Source: Mesorhizobium escarrei
GTDB lineage: Bacteria; Pseudomonadota; Alphaproteobacteria; Rhizobiales; Rhizobiaceae
Length of the DNA stretch: 64,000 nt
Direction: 5' to 3'
Assembly: GCF_935825525.1 (NCBI RefSeq)
Contig: NZ_CAKXZT010000117.1
Location: 54,395 to 118,394 of the forward strand
This document shows, in pieces, positions 18,526-28,396 of this stretch; the stretch's first letter is position 1, and each line of letters starts with the position of its first letter. Below the pieces are notes generated by a model. It was not told the DNA's origin and made no database searches. It saw only the letters and a program-made list of their open reading frames with translations. A program made the position numbers and the translations under genes.

Positions 18526-19086
18526 CTACGCTCTGCCATTCCGGCCGGCCATCTCCAGCAGCGCTTGTATCGTGCGCCAGTTGCGCGCGGTGCCGGGCAC
18601 TTTCAGCGTGCGCGGGATGAGGATGGCAAATACCGATTTGCCGAGGCCTTCCGGTGCATGCAGGTAAAGCACGTCGCTGTTGATCTTGAACCGTTCGGGA
18701 CCGGTGCATTTTTCGGCCAGCCGCGCGACCTCGTCGGCGGTCGGCGAGCGCTCCAGCACATAGGCGTGAAGCTTGGTCGGCTCGCCGGCGACTTCCGGAT
18801 ACGGATTTTCAGCCACCAGCCGCTCGAACCAGCCGAGATCGCGCACCATGATGCGCGAAAAAAATCCCCATTTCTTCTCGAAGGCCGCTTCCAGCTTTTT
18901 GGTCAGCGTGGCCGCGTCGCCCTTTGCCGAACGGAACACGACGTTGCCGCTCTGCACATAGGTGGCGACGTCGCCAAAGCCGAGTTCCTCGAAGAACGAC
19001 CGGAGTTCGGCCATCTTGACGATGCGGTTGCCGCCGACGTTGATGCCGGAAAACAACGCAACGAATATCTTCGGCCGGGCACTCAT
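18526..19086 (-). CDS. DUF1697 domain-containing protein
   Basis: A 186-residue protein typical of DUF1697: KIFVALFSGINVGGNRIVKM, ELRSFFEELGF, TYVQSGNVVF, and the C-terminal RNWRTIQALLEMA. Its biochemical role is unknown. It begins ten bases after the ilvA stop, so it is probably translated from the ilvA transcript. It converges on the DUF2218 gene with only four bases between the stops. Confidence 0.9.
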   Translation of the reverse strand: MSARPKIFVALFSGINVGGNRIVKMAELRSFFEELGFGDVATYVQSGNVVFRSAKGDAATLTKKLEAAFEKKWGFFSRIMVRDLGWFERLVAENPYPEVAGEPTKLHAYVLERSPTADEVARLAEKCTGPERFKINSDVLYLHAPEGLGKSVFAILIPRTLKVPGTARNWRTIQALLEMAGRNGRA

Positions 19087-19096
19087 ATTCGGGCGC

Positions 19097-20353
19097 TCAT
19101 ATGATGAACCCAGCGAGCGTCTCGTTGTCGGTGATGTCCTGATACTGGACGCCTTCGGCCTCGAAATTGGCGTTGAGCAGCTCGAAATTGCGGCGGTCCT
19201 TGGTTTCAATGCCGATCAGCACCGAACCGAAATTGCGCGCCGATTTCTTCAGATATTCGAAGCGGGCGATGTCGTCGTCAGGCCCGAGCAATTCGAGAAA
19301 GTCGCGCAGCGCGCCCGGCCGCTGCGGAAAGCGGATGATGAAGTATTTCTTCAGGCCCTCGAAACGCAGCGCCCTTTCCTTCACGTCCGGCAGCCGCTCG
19401 AAGTCGAAATTGCCGCCCGAAACCACCGCGACGATGGTCTTGCCCCTGATTTCCTTCTTCGAAAAATCCTTGAGCGCGTCGATCGCCAGTGCGCCGGCCG
19501 GCTCCAGCACCACGCCTTCGACGTTCAGCATCTCGATCATGGTCGCGCAGAGCCGGTTTTCCGGGATCAGCCGCACCGCCTCAGTGGCAAACGCCCTGAG
19601 ATGCCGCAACGGCTCGCGGCCGATCTCGGCCACCGCGGCGCCATCGACGAAATTGTCGACCCTGGCGAGCTTGATGCGCTTGCCGGAGGCGAGGCTCTCG
19701 CTCAGGCTTGGCGCGCCGGCCGGCTCGCAGAAGACGAAGCGCGTGTCGCGGCGCTGGTCGGCGAAATAATGCGTCACCCCGGCCGCCAGACCGCCGCCGC
19801 CGACCGGCAGCATGATGATGTCGGGCATGCGCGCGCCAGGCATCTGGCCTGATATCTCGTAGGCAACGGTCGCCTGCCCCTCGATGATGTCCTTGTGGTC
19901 GAACGGCGGCACTATGTGCGCGCCGGCGCTTTCGGTGAATTCGAAGGCGGCGCGGTAGCAATCGTCGAAAAAGTCGCCGACCAGCCTGATCTCGACAAAT
20001 TCGCCGCCGAACAGCCGCGTTTTGTGGATCTTCTGCTGCGGCGTCGTCACCGGCATGAACACCACGCCTCGCTTGCCGAAATGACGGCAGACGAAGGCAA
20101 AGCCCTGCGCATGGTTGCCGGCGGAAGCGCAGACGAACAGCTCGGCATCGTTGCCGGCGTCTAGCGCCTTGCGGAAGAAGTTGAAGGCGCCCCTGATCTT
20201 GTAGGAGCGCACCGGCGACAGGTCCTCGCGCTTCAGCAGCACGCGCGCTCCGGTCTTCTTCGACAGATAGTCGTTTTCCTGCAGCGGCGTCTCCGGGAAA
20301 ATCTGGCGGATCGCGGCAGCGGCGACAGCGACGCGGGAAGAGAAACTGGACAT
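19097..20353 (-). CDS. ilvA: threonine ammonia-lyase (threonine dehydratase)
   Basis: IlvA deaminates threonine to 2-oxobutanoate, the first committed step to isoleucine. The PLP lysine is Lys52 in RSYKIRGAFN, and the glycine loop PVGGGGLAAG binds the cofactor phosphate. The C-terminal regulatory part from about residue 325 has one ACT-like domain (FIIRFPQRPGALRDFLELLG), so at 418 residues it is of the shorter, single-domain type. Start ATG at 20353; the much longer upstream open frame is antisense to intergenic sequence and was rejected. DUF1697 follows as a probable second gene. Confidence 0.95.
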   Translation of the reverse strand: MSSFSSRVAVAAAAIRQIFPETPLQENDYLSKKTGARVLLKREDLSPVRSYKIRGAFNFFRKALDAGNDAELFVCASAGNHAQGFAFVCRHFGKRGVVFMPVTTPQQKIHKTRLFGGEFVEIRLVGDFFDDCYRAAFEFTESAGAHIVPPFDHKDIIEGQATVAYEISGQMPGARMPDIIMLPVGGGGLAAGVTHYFADQRRDTRFVFCEPAGAPSLSESLASGKRIKLARVDNFVDGAAVAEIGREPLRHLRAFATEAVRLIPENRLCATMIEMLNVEGVVLEPAGALAIDALKDFSKKEIRGKTIVAVVSGGNFDFERLPDVKERALRFEGLKKYFIIRFPQRPGALRDFLELLGPDDDIARFEYLKKSARNFGSVLIGIETKDRRNFELLNANFEAEGVQYQDITDNETLAGFII

Positions 20354-20561
20354 GGCAAGAACACCCCGGATCGTCTGTGGTGTTCGCGAAGCTAGCACAC
20401 GCCGTACGTGTTTGATTTGGCTTTCGCGCAACAGTGCGATGACTGTCGCACGCCGCTGAGCGCATTTCGGCAGGAAACGACTTACTTCTGCCGCACTTCG
20501 GCTGTCCGGGAGGGTTCGCGGAGGTTGGATCAAGCCTTTCGGCCGGAGTGGAATTCTAGCG

Positions 20562-21629
20562 TTGAAGAAGATTTGCATCCTTGTCCTTGCCTTGCTCGTT
20601 GCCGGCTGTGGCGGCCGGCAGACCGAGGAACTGCTCGGCAGCGCCATGGTGTCCGCGCCGGTGACCGAAATCGCCGGCAACCACAGCATCTTCATCGCCA
20701 CGACGCGCAAGCGCTCCGACGATCCCAGCAAGGTTTTCGACCGCGAGCGCTCGGCCACGCTGAACTATGCCCGCGTCAACGTCACCGTGCCGGGAACCCA
20801 CGAAGCCGGTCGGATCGAGCGGCGCTCGCGCGGCAAGTCGAACGATCCGGCCAAATACTTCATGGCCTCCGACGTCGTTGGCTACGACACCGCGCCGAAA
20901 TTCTCCAGCGCGCTCAGTGCTGACATCGCCGCGCGCGGCGGCCGCGTCATGGTCTTCGTCCATGGCTACAACACCGGCTTCGACGCCGCCGTCTACCGCG
21001 TCACCCAGATCGCCCATGATTCCGGCTACCCGGGCACGCCGGTGCTGTTTTCCTGGGCGTCGGGCGCCAAGACCAGGGACTATGTCTACGACAGGGAAAG
21101 CGCCAGTGCTGCCCGCGACCAGCTGGAAGTGACGCTGAGAATGCTCGCGCAGACCGGCGCGCGACGCATCGACATCGTCGCCCATTCGCTTGGAACCTGG
21201 GTCACCATGGAAGCGCTGCGCCAGCTCGCCATCAATGGCGACCGCGATCTCGGCGGCAAGCTCGGCGACGTCGTGCTGGCCTCGCCCGACATCGATGTCG
21301 ATGTGTTCAAGAGCCAGATGCGACGCTACGGCAAGCCGAACAAGCCCTTCATCCTGCTTTTGTCCGACGACGACCGGGCGCTGCGGCTCTCCGGCCTGAT
21401 CGCCGGCTCGCGGCCGCGCGTCGGCGATTACAAGGACGCCGCCGACCTCGCCGACTATGGCGTGAGCGTCGTCGATCTCTCCAGCGTCAAGGGATCGGAC
21501 CGTTTCAACCACACCAAGTTCGCCGACAACCCCGAGCTGGTGAAGATGATCGGCCAGCGGCTGCGCGAGGATGATGGATTTGCCAGCGACCGCGAGGTGA
21601 CGGACCGCATCAGCCTGCTCGGGCAGTGA
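20562..21629 (+). CDS. DUF900 alpha/beta-hydrolase lipoprotein, paralogue 1
   Basis: A 355-residue predicted lipoprotein (lipobox LVAGC, Cys16) of the DUF900 esterase/lipase-like family. The hydrolase core has VMVFVHGYNTGFD, the nucleophile elbow VAHSLGTW (Ser at about 209), DIDVDVF and a conserved His in RFNHTKFAD near the C-terminus. It is probably tethered in the periplasm, and its substrate is unknown. The start is TTG with GGAG 13 bases upstream. The next gene is a close paralogue in tandem, and a third lies convergent at 23063. Confidence 0.88.
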   Translation: MKKICILVLALLVAGCGGRQTEELLGSAMVSAPVTEIAGNHSIFIATTRKRSDDPSKVFDRERSATLNYARVNVTVPGTHEAGRIERRSRGKSNDPAKYFMASDVVGYDTAPKFSSALSADIAARGGRVMVFVHGYNTGFDAAVYRVTQIAHDSGYPGTPVLFSWASGAKTRDYVYDRESASAARDQLEVTLRMLAQTGARRIDIVAHSLGTWVTMEALRQLAINGDRDLGGKLGDVVLASPDIDVDVFKSQMRRYGKPNKPFILLLSDDDRALRLSGLIAGSRPRVGDYKDAADLADYGVSVVDLSSVKGSDRFNHTKFADNPELVKMIGQRLREDDGFASDREVTDRISLLGQ

Positions 21630-21782
21630 GGTGCGTTCCACGCCCTGTTGCGCAGGCTTTCGTCGTGCGTGTTCACGGTTGCGGCCCCATCGTATTACTT
21701 TCAACTGGACCAGGCCGGCCGCTGGCTTTATCGAAATAGCGAGCGACGTCACCAGCTTGGCGTCGCTCCTGCGGGAGCCTGC

Positions 21783-22949
21783 GTGACCGTGCGTTCGAAG
21801 ATTTTTCTCGTCGTAGCGTTTACGCTCGCCGTTACCGGCTGCGCCGGCCGCAAGACACACGACCTTCTCAACACGACGACCGTGACGGTGCCTGCCTCCG
21901 ACATCGCGGCCACGCATGAGATCTTCGTCGCCACCACCCGGAAAAGAGCAACGAAAGATCCGCGGCAGGTGTTCGATGGTGACCGTTCACCGACCACCAG
22001 TTTTGCCAGTGTCGAGGTCACCGTCCCGAAAATCCATCAGGTCGGCGCCATCGAGCGGGTCAGGGGCTCCGCCAACAGCAATCCGGCCAAGGATTTCACG
22101 GCAACTGAGGTCGAATTCTACGAAGGCGCCCCGCAATTCGCCAAGGCGGTCGGCGCCGACATCGCCATGCGCGGCGACCGCGCGCTGGTTTTCGTGCACG
22201 GCTTCAACAACGGTTTCGACGACGGCATCTACCGGCTGACGCAGATCGCGCACGACACAAAATACTCCGGCACGCCGGTGCTGTTCTCATGGGCGTCGAG
22301 CGGCAAGACCACCGGCTATATCTACGACAAGGAAAGCGCCAACGCGGCGCGCGACGATCTCGAAGAGACCTTGCGGATGCTGGCCAAGACGAAGGCCAAG
22401 AGCATCGACATCATCGCCCATTCGATGGGCACCTGGGTGACGATGGAGGCGCTGCGCCAGCTTGCCATTACCGGCGACCGTGATCTGAGCGACAAGCTCG
22501 GCTATGTCATCCTGGCCTCGCCCGACATCGATGTCGATGTGTTCAAGAAGCAGATGATCCGTTACGGCAAGCCGGACAAGCCCTTCGCCATCCTGCTTTC
22601 GGGCGACGATCGCGCCCTGAGACTCTCCTCCCTGATCTCCGGCGACAAGCCGCGCGTCGGCGACTATGGCGACGCGGCCGACCTCGCCAGCTATGGCGTG
22701 TCGGTGGTCGACCTGAGCAAGACCAAAGGCGGCGATCGCCTGAACCACGCCAAATTCGCCGACAACCCGTTCCTGGTGCAGTTGCTCGGCGACCGGCTGC
22801 GCGCGCCGGCCGGCCTGGCATCAGACGAGGTCGATCCGGCGCAGCCGATCGACAATCTCGGCCAAGGCATTGGCAAGGCGGTCGGCTCCGTCGCAGAAAT
22901 CGTCATCACCACGCCGTTCAAGGTGCTGACCATCGCCACCGGCGGATGA
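21783..22949 (+). CDS. DUF900 alpha/beta-hydrolase lipoprotein, paralogue 2
   Basis: A 388-residue paralogue of the preceding gene. It has a lipobox (LAVTGC), VFVHGFNNGFDDGIYR, the nucleophile elbow IIAHSMGTW and ASPDIDVDVFKKQM, and a C-terminal extension of about 35 residues. The start was placed at GTG 21783 because GGGAG lies five bases upstream and the signal peptide (KIFLVVAFTLAVTGC) begins directly after it. The ATG at 21648 would add a 45-residue arginine-rich leader with no signal character. The duplication looks old, since the pair are clearly diverged. Confidence 0.87.
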   Translation: MTVRSKIFLVVAFTLAVTGCAGRKTHDLLNTTTVTVPASDIAATHEIFVATTRKRATKDPRQVFDGDRSPTTSFASVEVTVPKIHQVGAIERVRGSANSNPAKDFTATEVEFYEGAPQFAKAVGADIAMRGDRALVFVHGFNNGFDDGIYRLTQIAHDTKYSGTPVLFSWASSGKTTGYIYDKESANAARDDLEETLRMLAKTKAKSIDIIAHSMGTWVTMEALRQLAITGDRDLSDKLGYVILASPDIDVDVFKKQMIRYGKPDKPFAILLSGDDRALRLSSLISGDKPRVGDYGDAADLASYGVSVVDLSKTKGGDRLNHAKFADNPFLVQLLGDRLRAPAGLASDEVDPAQPIDNLGQGIGKAVGSVAEIVITTPFKVLTIATGG

Positions 22950-23062
22950 AGAGCGGACAACAGGACCACGCTGTGCCGGGCTGGCCGGCTCAGTAGGATA
23001 TCTCGCCATCGACAATCTCTGCTTCACGATAAGGGTCTCGTTTGAAACCCCTTCGCCGCCAA

Positions 23063-24220
23063 CTACGGACATTGGAGCCACAACTGCCGCTCGCGCTGCG
23101 AACCGGCGAGCCTAGCCGTCCGGGTCGCCGCCATCCTCACTCGACCTGCGAAGGTGGCCTGCCCTCCTTCCAAAGACTGGCCGGCCAAGCCCCGCCCGAG
23201 AAGGCGAATCATTTCGGGGCTGTCCGTGAACGCATTGTGACCGAGCGGATCGTGTTGATCGACGGCGCTCGCATCGATCACGGTTATTCCGAGCCGCTTG
23301 ATATCAGCGGAGTAAGGACCGAGATCGACGCCGCCGACAGCTCCGACGCGAATGACGCCGCCCGAGATCAATCTTGAAACCTCCAGCGCCTTGTCCTCAG
23401 TCGAGGTGAAGATGGTGAAATGCGGCAGTTTTGGCCCCATCTCAATGACTTGGCGACGAAATACGTCCACGTCGATGTCCGGCGACGCCAGGATGACATT
23501 GTTGATTTTGGCTGGAATTGTCCCGTTGCGCATGCCGACGCCACGCAGCGCCTCCGCCGTAAGCCAGGCTCCCAAGGAATGGGCGAGTATCGTGACTTCG
23601 CCGACGTCGGGGCTTCCGGCGGCTTGAAGGATCATGTCTTCCAAAGCCCGACGCGAATAGTTGGTGCTTTCCTTGTCGTAGAGATAGCCGGACACGCTGG
23701 CGCGCGAAGGCCAGGTGAAGAGTATCGGCGCTGCATCCGTTCCGGAATCATGAACGATCTGGGCAAAGCGGAAGACCGCATCGGAATAGCTGCTGTTGAA
23801 ACCGTGGACGAAGATGACGGCCTGCCGTTTGGCGTTCCGGTTCTTGCGAAACCACCGCAGGACATTCTGTTCCGATGCGACTTTGCCGACCTTCAGGACG
23901 GCAAAGTCCTTCTCGGGATTGGCCGGCACGTATGTGGGCCACTGGACCTCGCCGATTTTGCGATTTCGATCTGGGGGAATGGAGACAACGATGCTGTTGA
24001 ATGAGATCGCCGTGCCTCTGTCGCCAGAATAGAGCCGGCCGGGATCCTCGACCGGCTTGCGGGTCGTGGCGACAAGCATGTCGACCTGGGCGGCATCGTC
24101 GCCGGGGGCGAGCGCAAGCGGCTTGAGCACGCTCTCCGGCCGCGTCGCGCAGGCAGCCAGGACGCACAGGATAATCGGCGGCAAAAGCAATGCACGGCAC
24201 CAGGAGCGAAATGCCGTCAC
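23063..24220 (-). CDS. DUF900 alpha/beta-hydrolase lipoprotein, paralogue 3, last gene of RND operon
   Basis: A 385-residue, more distant paralogue of the two genes it converges on. It has a lipobox (CVLAAC), VIFVHGFNSSYSDAVFR, the nucleophile elbow ILAHSLGAW and ASPDIDVDVFRRQV. The GTG start at 24220 is preceded by GGGGAG and lies one base after the stop of the RND pump gene. An upstream ATG (24238) would overlap the pump gene and lacks a site. It is therefore a co-translated member of the efflux operon. The stop is followed by the convergent paralogue 2 within about 110 bases. Confidence 0.85.
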   Translation of the reverse strand: MTAFRSWCRALLLPPIILCVLAACATRPESVLKPLALAPGDDAAQVDMLVATTRKPVEDPGRLYSGDRGTAISFNSIVVSIPPDRNRKIGEVQWPTYVPANPEKDFAVLKVGKVASEQNVLRWFRKNRNAKRQAVIFVHGFNSSYSDAVFRFAQIVHDSGTDAAPILFTWPSRASVSGYLYDKESTNYSRRALEDMILQAAGSPDVGEVTILAHSLGAWLTAEALRGVGMRNGTIPAKINNVILASPDIDVDVFRRQVIEMGPKLPHFTIFTSTEDKALEVSRLISGGVIRVGAVGGVDLGPYSADIKRLGITVIDASAVDQHDPLGHNAFTDSPEMIRLLGRGLAGQSLEGGQATFAGRVRMAATRTARLAGSQRERQLWLQCP

Positions 24221-24221
24221 G

Positions 24222-27200
24222 TCATTGCTCCCCGGCATCGGGACGAATCCGGAACCATACGACGTAGAGCGAAGGCAGAAAGAGCAGGGTCAGCACTGTC
24301 CCGACGATGATGCCGCCCATCATTGAATAAGCCATCGGACCCCAGAAGATCTGCCGCGATATCGGGATCAGGGCAAGCGTGGCGGCTGCGGCCGTCAGCA
24401 TGATCGGCCTCATACGGTGTTCCGTTGCCTCCACGACTGCTTGCCATGGAGACATTCCAGATCCGCGCAATTCCTCGATTTGTACGACCAGGATGACCGA
24501 ATTGCGGATGAGGATGCCGATGAGGGCCAGCACACCCAGCAGGGCGACGAAGCCGAGCGGCGCGTTGCTGAGCAGCAACGCTGCGACAACGCCGATCAAG
24601 GCAAGCGGCGCGACAGAGAAGACGAGGAACAGCCGGTGGAAGCTCTGGAGCTGGATCATCAGGAGCGTTGCCATGGCAAACAGCATGACCGGCGCCACCG
24701 CCAGGATAGGACCTTGGGACTTGGCGCTTTCCTCCACAGACCCGCCGACCGCGACGGAGTATCCGACGGGCAATGTCGTCTTGAACGCCTCGACCTTTTC
24801 GGCAAGCGCCGCCACAATGGTTGCTGGCTGCGTCGCATCCTTGATGCCGGCCTTGATGGTGATGGTCGGGATCCGGTCGCGCCGCCAGATCGTCGGCTGT
24901 TCGAGTTCGTAGCGGAACGTCGCCACGGATGACAGCGGGATGACCTTGCCACTGCTGCTCGATAGTTGAAGATCGAGCAACGTGTCGACGGAACCGCGCT
25001 CCTCTGCTTCGGCACGGCCGGTCACGTTCACGAGATAGATGTCATCCCTGACCTGCGTCGCGGTTGCTCCCTCGACGATGCTGTTCAGCGCCGTGGCGAT
25101 ATCCTCCGAGGAAACGCCCAACTGTCGCGCCTTGTCCTGCAAGACATCGATCTTCACCACGCGCGCCGGTTCGTTCCAGTCGAAGGCAAGATTGGTCAGC
25201 GATGATTGGGTATCGACGATGGAGCCCAGCTTGCCCGCGAGATCGCGAACCGTCTGGATATCAGGGCCCGATACCCGATATTGAACCGGCTTGCCGACTG
25301 GAGGACCGATATCGAGCAGCTTCACGTAGGCGTCGGTGCCCGGAAACATCTGATGCAGGTAATCCTGCAGGTCCTTTCTAAGCTTGTCGCGGACGTCCAG
25401 TCCCTTGGTCACAATGATGGTCTGCCCGAAGGTGATGTCGTTCGGCTGCGGATCGAAGGAGAGGATGAAGCGCGGTGCGCCCCTTCCGACATAGGTCGAC
25501 CAATGATCGATATCGGGATTGCCGGCGAGCTTCTCCTGTTCGAACCGTGCCATCTGCCGGCTGGTTTCGCTGATCGAGCTGTTGTGCGGAAGATTCCAGT
25601 CGACAATCAGTTCCGGCCGATCGGAACTGGGGAAGAACTGTTGCTGGACCAGCGACATGCCTGCAACGGACAAGGCGAAGATAGCGACCGTCACGGCGAT
25701 CGTCACCCATCGCCAGCGCAGGCAAAGATGAAGAATGCGGGCAAAGGCGGCTGCAAACCAGCCCTTGTGATCCGCATGCCTTTTCATGGTTTTCGGCAGT
25801 ATCGTCACGCCGAGCAACGGCGTGAACAGAACCGCGACCACCCAGGAAACGATGAGCGACACGGCAATGACGACGAAAAGCGAGAAGACAAATTCGCCCG
25901 CGCTGCTGCTGTTGAAGCCGACCGGGATGAAGCTCGCGACAGTGACAAGCGTGCCCGTCAGCATCGGGAAGGCGGTCGAGGTGTAGACGTGGGTAGCGGC
26001 TTTTTCGAGACTGTCGCCGACCTCGAGCCGGGCTACCATCATCTCCACGGCGATCATGGCGTCGTCGACGAGAAGACCAAGGGCGATGATCAGCGCCCCA
26101 AGCGAGATTCGCTGCAGCGAGATGCCTGTGTATTGCATCACCAGGAAAGTAATGGCGAGAACCAGCGGAATTGAAATCGCCACCACCAGTCCAGCCCTCA
26201 TCCCGAGGCTGACGAAGCTTATGGCAAGCACGATGGCAATCGCTTCGAACAAGGCATGCGTGAAGCTCGATACCGCTTCATCGACGACTGCCGGCTGGTC
26301 GGACACGCGCTCTACCGCGGCGCCGACCGGAAGATCCTGGGTAATTTCGGCGATCATCTTTTCCAGCGCCTTGCCGAAGTCGACGAGATTGCCGCCGGCC
26401 TTCATCCCGACAGTCAGAGCGATCGCCGGCTTGCCGTTGAAACGAAACAGGGAGGTCGGCGGATCGACATAGCCGCGGGTGATGGTTGCGACGTCGGTCA
26501 GCGGAAAGAACCTGTCATTGACCCGCAGATTGATCGCTCGCAGGCTCTCCTCGGAGATGAAGCGGCCACCGACGCGCAGGGCGATACGTTCCGGTCCCGC
26601 CTCGATGAATCCTGATTGGGCGACGGCGTTTTGCGCCTGAAGAGTGGAAATGATCGAGGACCGGTCGATGCCGAGCACAGCCATTTTGCGGGTCGAGAAT
26701 TCGAGAAAGATCGCTTCATTCTGCGCCCCTACGATCTCGACCTTGCCGACATCTGGAACCGTCAGAACCTTCGTGCGGGCGCCCTCGACGAGATCGCGCA
26801 ATTGCCTCTGGCTCAGCCCATCACCGGTGAAGGCGAAGATGTTGCCGTAGACGTCGCCGAAGCGGTCGTTGAAGAAAGGTCCGACGACACCCGAAGGAAA
26901 ATCAGCCTGGATATCGGCGATCATGTTGCGGACGCGCAGCCAGGTTGGCGCGACATCCTTTGCCTTCGTCGATGGCAGGAGATCGACGAAGACAATCGTC
27001 TGGCCGGCGGTGGTCAGGCTGCGGGTATGCTCGACAGATTCGAGTTCTTGCAGCTTCTTTTCGATACGGTCGCTAACCTGCTGCGTTACTTCCTGGGCCG
27101 ATGCACCCGGCCATTGCGCCTGGATCACCATGGTCTTGATGGTGAAGGATGGATCTTCCTCGCGGCCGAGCCCGACATAGGCAAGGATGCCCGCCAACGC

Positions 27201-27272
27201 AAAGGCAATCATAAAATACCAGACAAGGGAGCGATGCTCGAGCGCCCAGTCAGAAAGGTTGAACTTGTTCAC
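24222..27272 (-). CDS. RND efflux transporter, inner-membrane permease
   Basis: A 1016-residue AcrB-type resistance-nodulation-division pump that would export hydrophobic compounds using the proton gradient with an adaptor and an outer-membrane channel. The transmembrane helix 4 acidic pair is visible in LGLLVDDAMIAVEMM. The duplicated layout of 12 helices and two large periplasmic loops is intact, and the C-terminal IPISRQIFWGPMAYSM motif is present. The start ATG overlaps the adaptor stop by four bases (ATGA). No TolC-like gene is in the cluster, so it must use one encoded elsewhere. Confidence 0.95.
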   Translation of the reverse strand: MNKFNLSDWALEHRSLVWYFMIAFALAGILAYVGLGREEDPSFTIKTMVIQAQWPGASAQEVTQQVSDRIEKKLQELESVEHTRSLTTAGQTIVFVDLLPSTKAKDVAPTWLRVRNMIADIQADFPSGVVGPFFNDRFGDVYGNIFAFTGDGLSQRQLRDLVEGARTKVLTVPDVGKVEIVGAQNEAIFLEFSTRKMAVLGIDRSSIISTLQAQNAVAQSGFIEAGPERIALRVGGRFISEESLRAINLRVNDRFFPLTDVATITRGYVDPPTSLFRFNGKPAIALTVGMKAGGNLVDFGKALEKMIAEITQDLPVGAAVERVSDQPAVVDEAVSSFTHALFEAIAIVLAISFVSLGMRAGLVVAISIPLVLAITFLVMQYTGISLQRISLGALIIALGLLVDDAMIAVEMMVARLEVGDSLEKAATHVYTSTAFPMLTGTLVTVASFIPVGFNSSSAGEFVFSLFVVIAVSLIVSWVVAVLFTPLLGVTILPKTMKRHADHKGWFAAAFARILHLCLRWRWVTIAVTVAIFALSVAGMSLVQQQFFPSSDRPELIVDWNLPHNSSISETSRQMARFEQEKLAGNPDIDHWSTYVGRGAPRFILSFDPQPNDITFGQTIIVTKGLDVRDKLRKDLQDYLHQMFPGTDAYVKLLDIGPPVGKPVQYRVSGPDIQTVRDLAGKLGSIVDTQSSLTNLAFDWNEPARVVKIDVLQDKARQLGVSSEDIATALNSIVEGATATQVRDDIYLVNVTGRAEAEERGSVDTLLDLQLSSSSGKVIPLSSVATFRYELEQPTIWRRDRIPTITIKAGIKDATQPATIVAALAEKVEAFKTTLPVGYSVAVGGSVEESAKSQGPILAVAPVMLFAMATLLMIQLQSFHRLFLVFSVAPLALIGVVAALLLSNAPLGFVALLGVLALIGILIRNSVILVVQIEELRGSGMSPWQAVVEATEHRMRPIMLTAAAATLALIPISRQIFWGPMAYSMMGGIIVGTVLTLLFLPSLYVVWFRIRPDAGEQ

Positions 27273-28312
27273 TGGGGTAGCTCCTGTGCGGGTCTTATCC
27301 TTTGGCCGTCCGCGAGTTCATTGGCGCCGGCGACGGCAACTTCTTCTCCGTTTTGCAGTCCCGACAGGACCCGGACACGAGCAGCCCCGGCGGGCCGGGC
27401 TTCGAGCCGGACCGGTCTCAGGGAGATTGTGAGTTTGGCCCGGTCGATCACCCAGACATGGTCGGCGCCATGCCGCTCAAGGATCGCGGAGGCCGGCAGC
27501 GCGATCGCGCTGGTCGACGCTTGGCTTGCCGTAGCCGTGACGACGGAACCGAGACGGAAAACCTCGGGTGCCTCGTTCAAGGCGATCTTCAACCTGTGGG
27601 TGCGGGTATTGGCGTCGGCTTCCGGGCCGATCTCTCGCAGAACGCCCGCCGTCCGAAGAGTGTCGTCAAGCTGAAGAGCGATGTCGAAGCGCATCCCCAG
27701 GCGTAGTGAATCGACCTGGGCTTCGGGCACATCGACCACAACATCACGACGATCGAGGCCGGCGAGTCTCAGAACCGTCTGACCGGCCGTGACCGTTTGT
27801 CCGACCTGGACCGAAGTCGCGGTCACCACGCCATCGAATTCGGCTTTCAACCTCGTGTATCCAAGCTGCTCGCGTGCCTTGTCGAGACGAGCCTGCGCCT
27901 GTCCCACATCCGCCTCGGCCGACTTGAGGCCCTGCTCCGCAACTTCGGAATCGGCAACGCTGCCGGTTTTTGCAGACGCGAGATTGCGCTTGCGCTTTTC
28001 GGTGGCTGTGGCGTTCTCGAGTTGCGCCTCGGCGTTGCGCAGATCAGCCTCGGCGCTCGTCACAGCAAGCTGCAGCGCCAGAGGATCGAGCTCGGCCACA
28101 ACATCGCCCCTGTGCACCAGATCGCCGACATCGACGCTGCGCGATATGACGCGGCCCAATGCCCGGAATGCCAGATCTGTTTCAACCCGCGCCTGCACGA
28201 CGCCGGCGAAACTCAAAACAGCGGGCTGCTCCGGTTTCGCCGTGATGACGTTGACCGGCCGTGGTGGAGCCGCTTTCGCGGCTGGGCTTTGGTCGCAGCC
28301 CGAAACAAGCAA
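27269..28312 (-). CDS. RND efflux periplasmic adaptor (second), damaged signal peptide
   Basis: A membrane-fusion protein linking the pump to the outer-membrane channel. It has a lipoyl half-motif (RVISRSVDVGDLVHRGDVVA), a coiled-coil hairpin of about residues 80-150 and a beta-barrel. The open frame only starts at an internal TTG (28312) in the lipobox LVSGC. The natural ATG is at 28395, one base after the preceding gene's stop, but it lies in another frame. Adding one base near 28336 would give MTNFRSRISSRFVQVITILI followed by LLQAVLLLLLVSGC, a normal lipoprotein signal. So a one-base deletion, real or from assembly, separates the start from the body. Confidence 0.85.
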   Translation of the reverse strand: MLVSGCDQSPAAKAAPPRPVNVITAKPEQPAVLSFAGVVQARVETDLAFRALGRVISRSVDVGDLVHRGDVVAELDPLALQLAVTSAEADLRNAEAQLENATATEKRKRNLASAKTGSVADSEVAEQGLKSAEADVGQAQARLDKAREQLGYTRLKAEFDGVVTATSVQVGQTVTAGQTVLRLAGLDRRDVVVDVPEAQVDSLRLGMRFDIALQLDDTLRTAGVLREIGPEADANTRTHRLKIALNEAPEVFRLGSVVTATASQASTSAIALPASAILERHGADHVWVIDRAKLTISLRPVRLEARPAGAARVRVLSGLQNGEEVAVAGANELADGQRIRPAQELPQ

Positions 28313-28396
28313 CAGCAGCAGAACGGCCTGAAGCAGATAAGAATCGTTATCACCTGAACGAACCGACTTGAGATGCGTGAACGGAAGTTGGTCATG

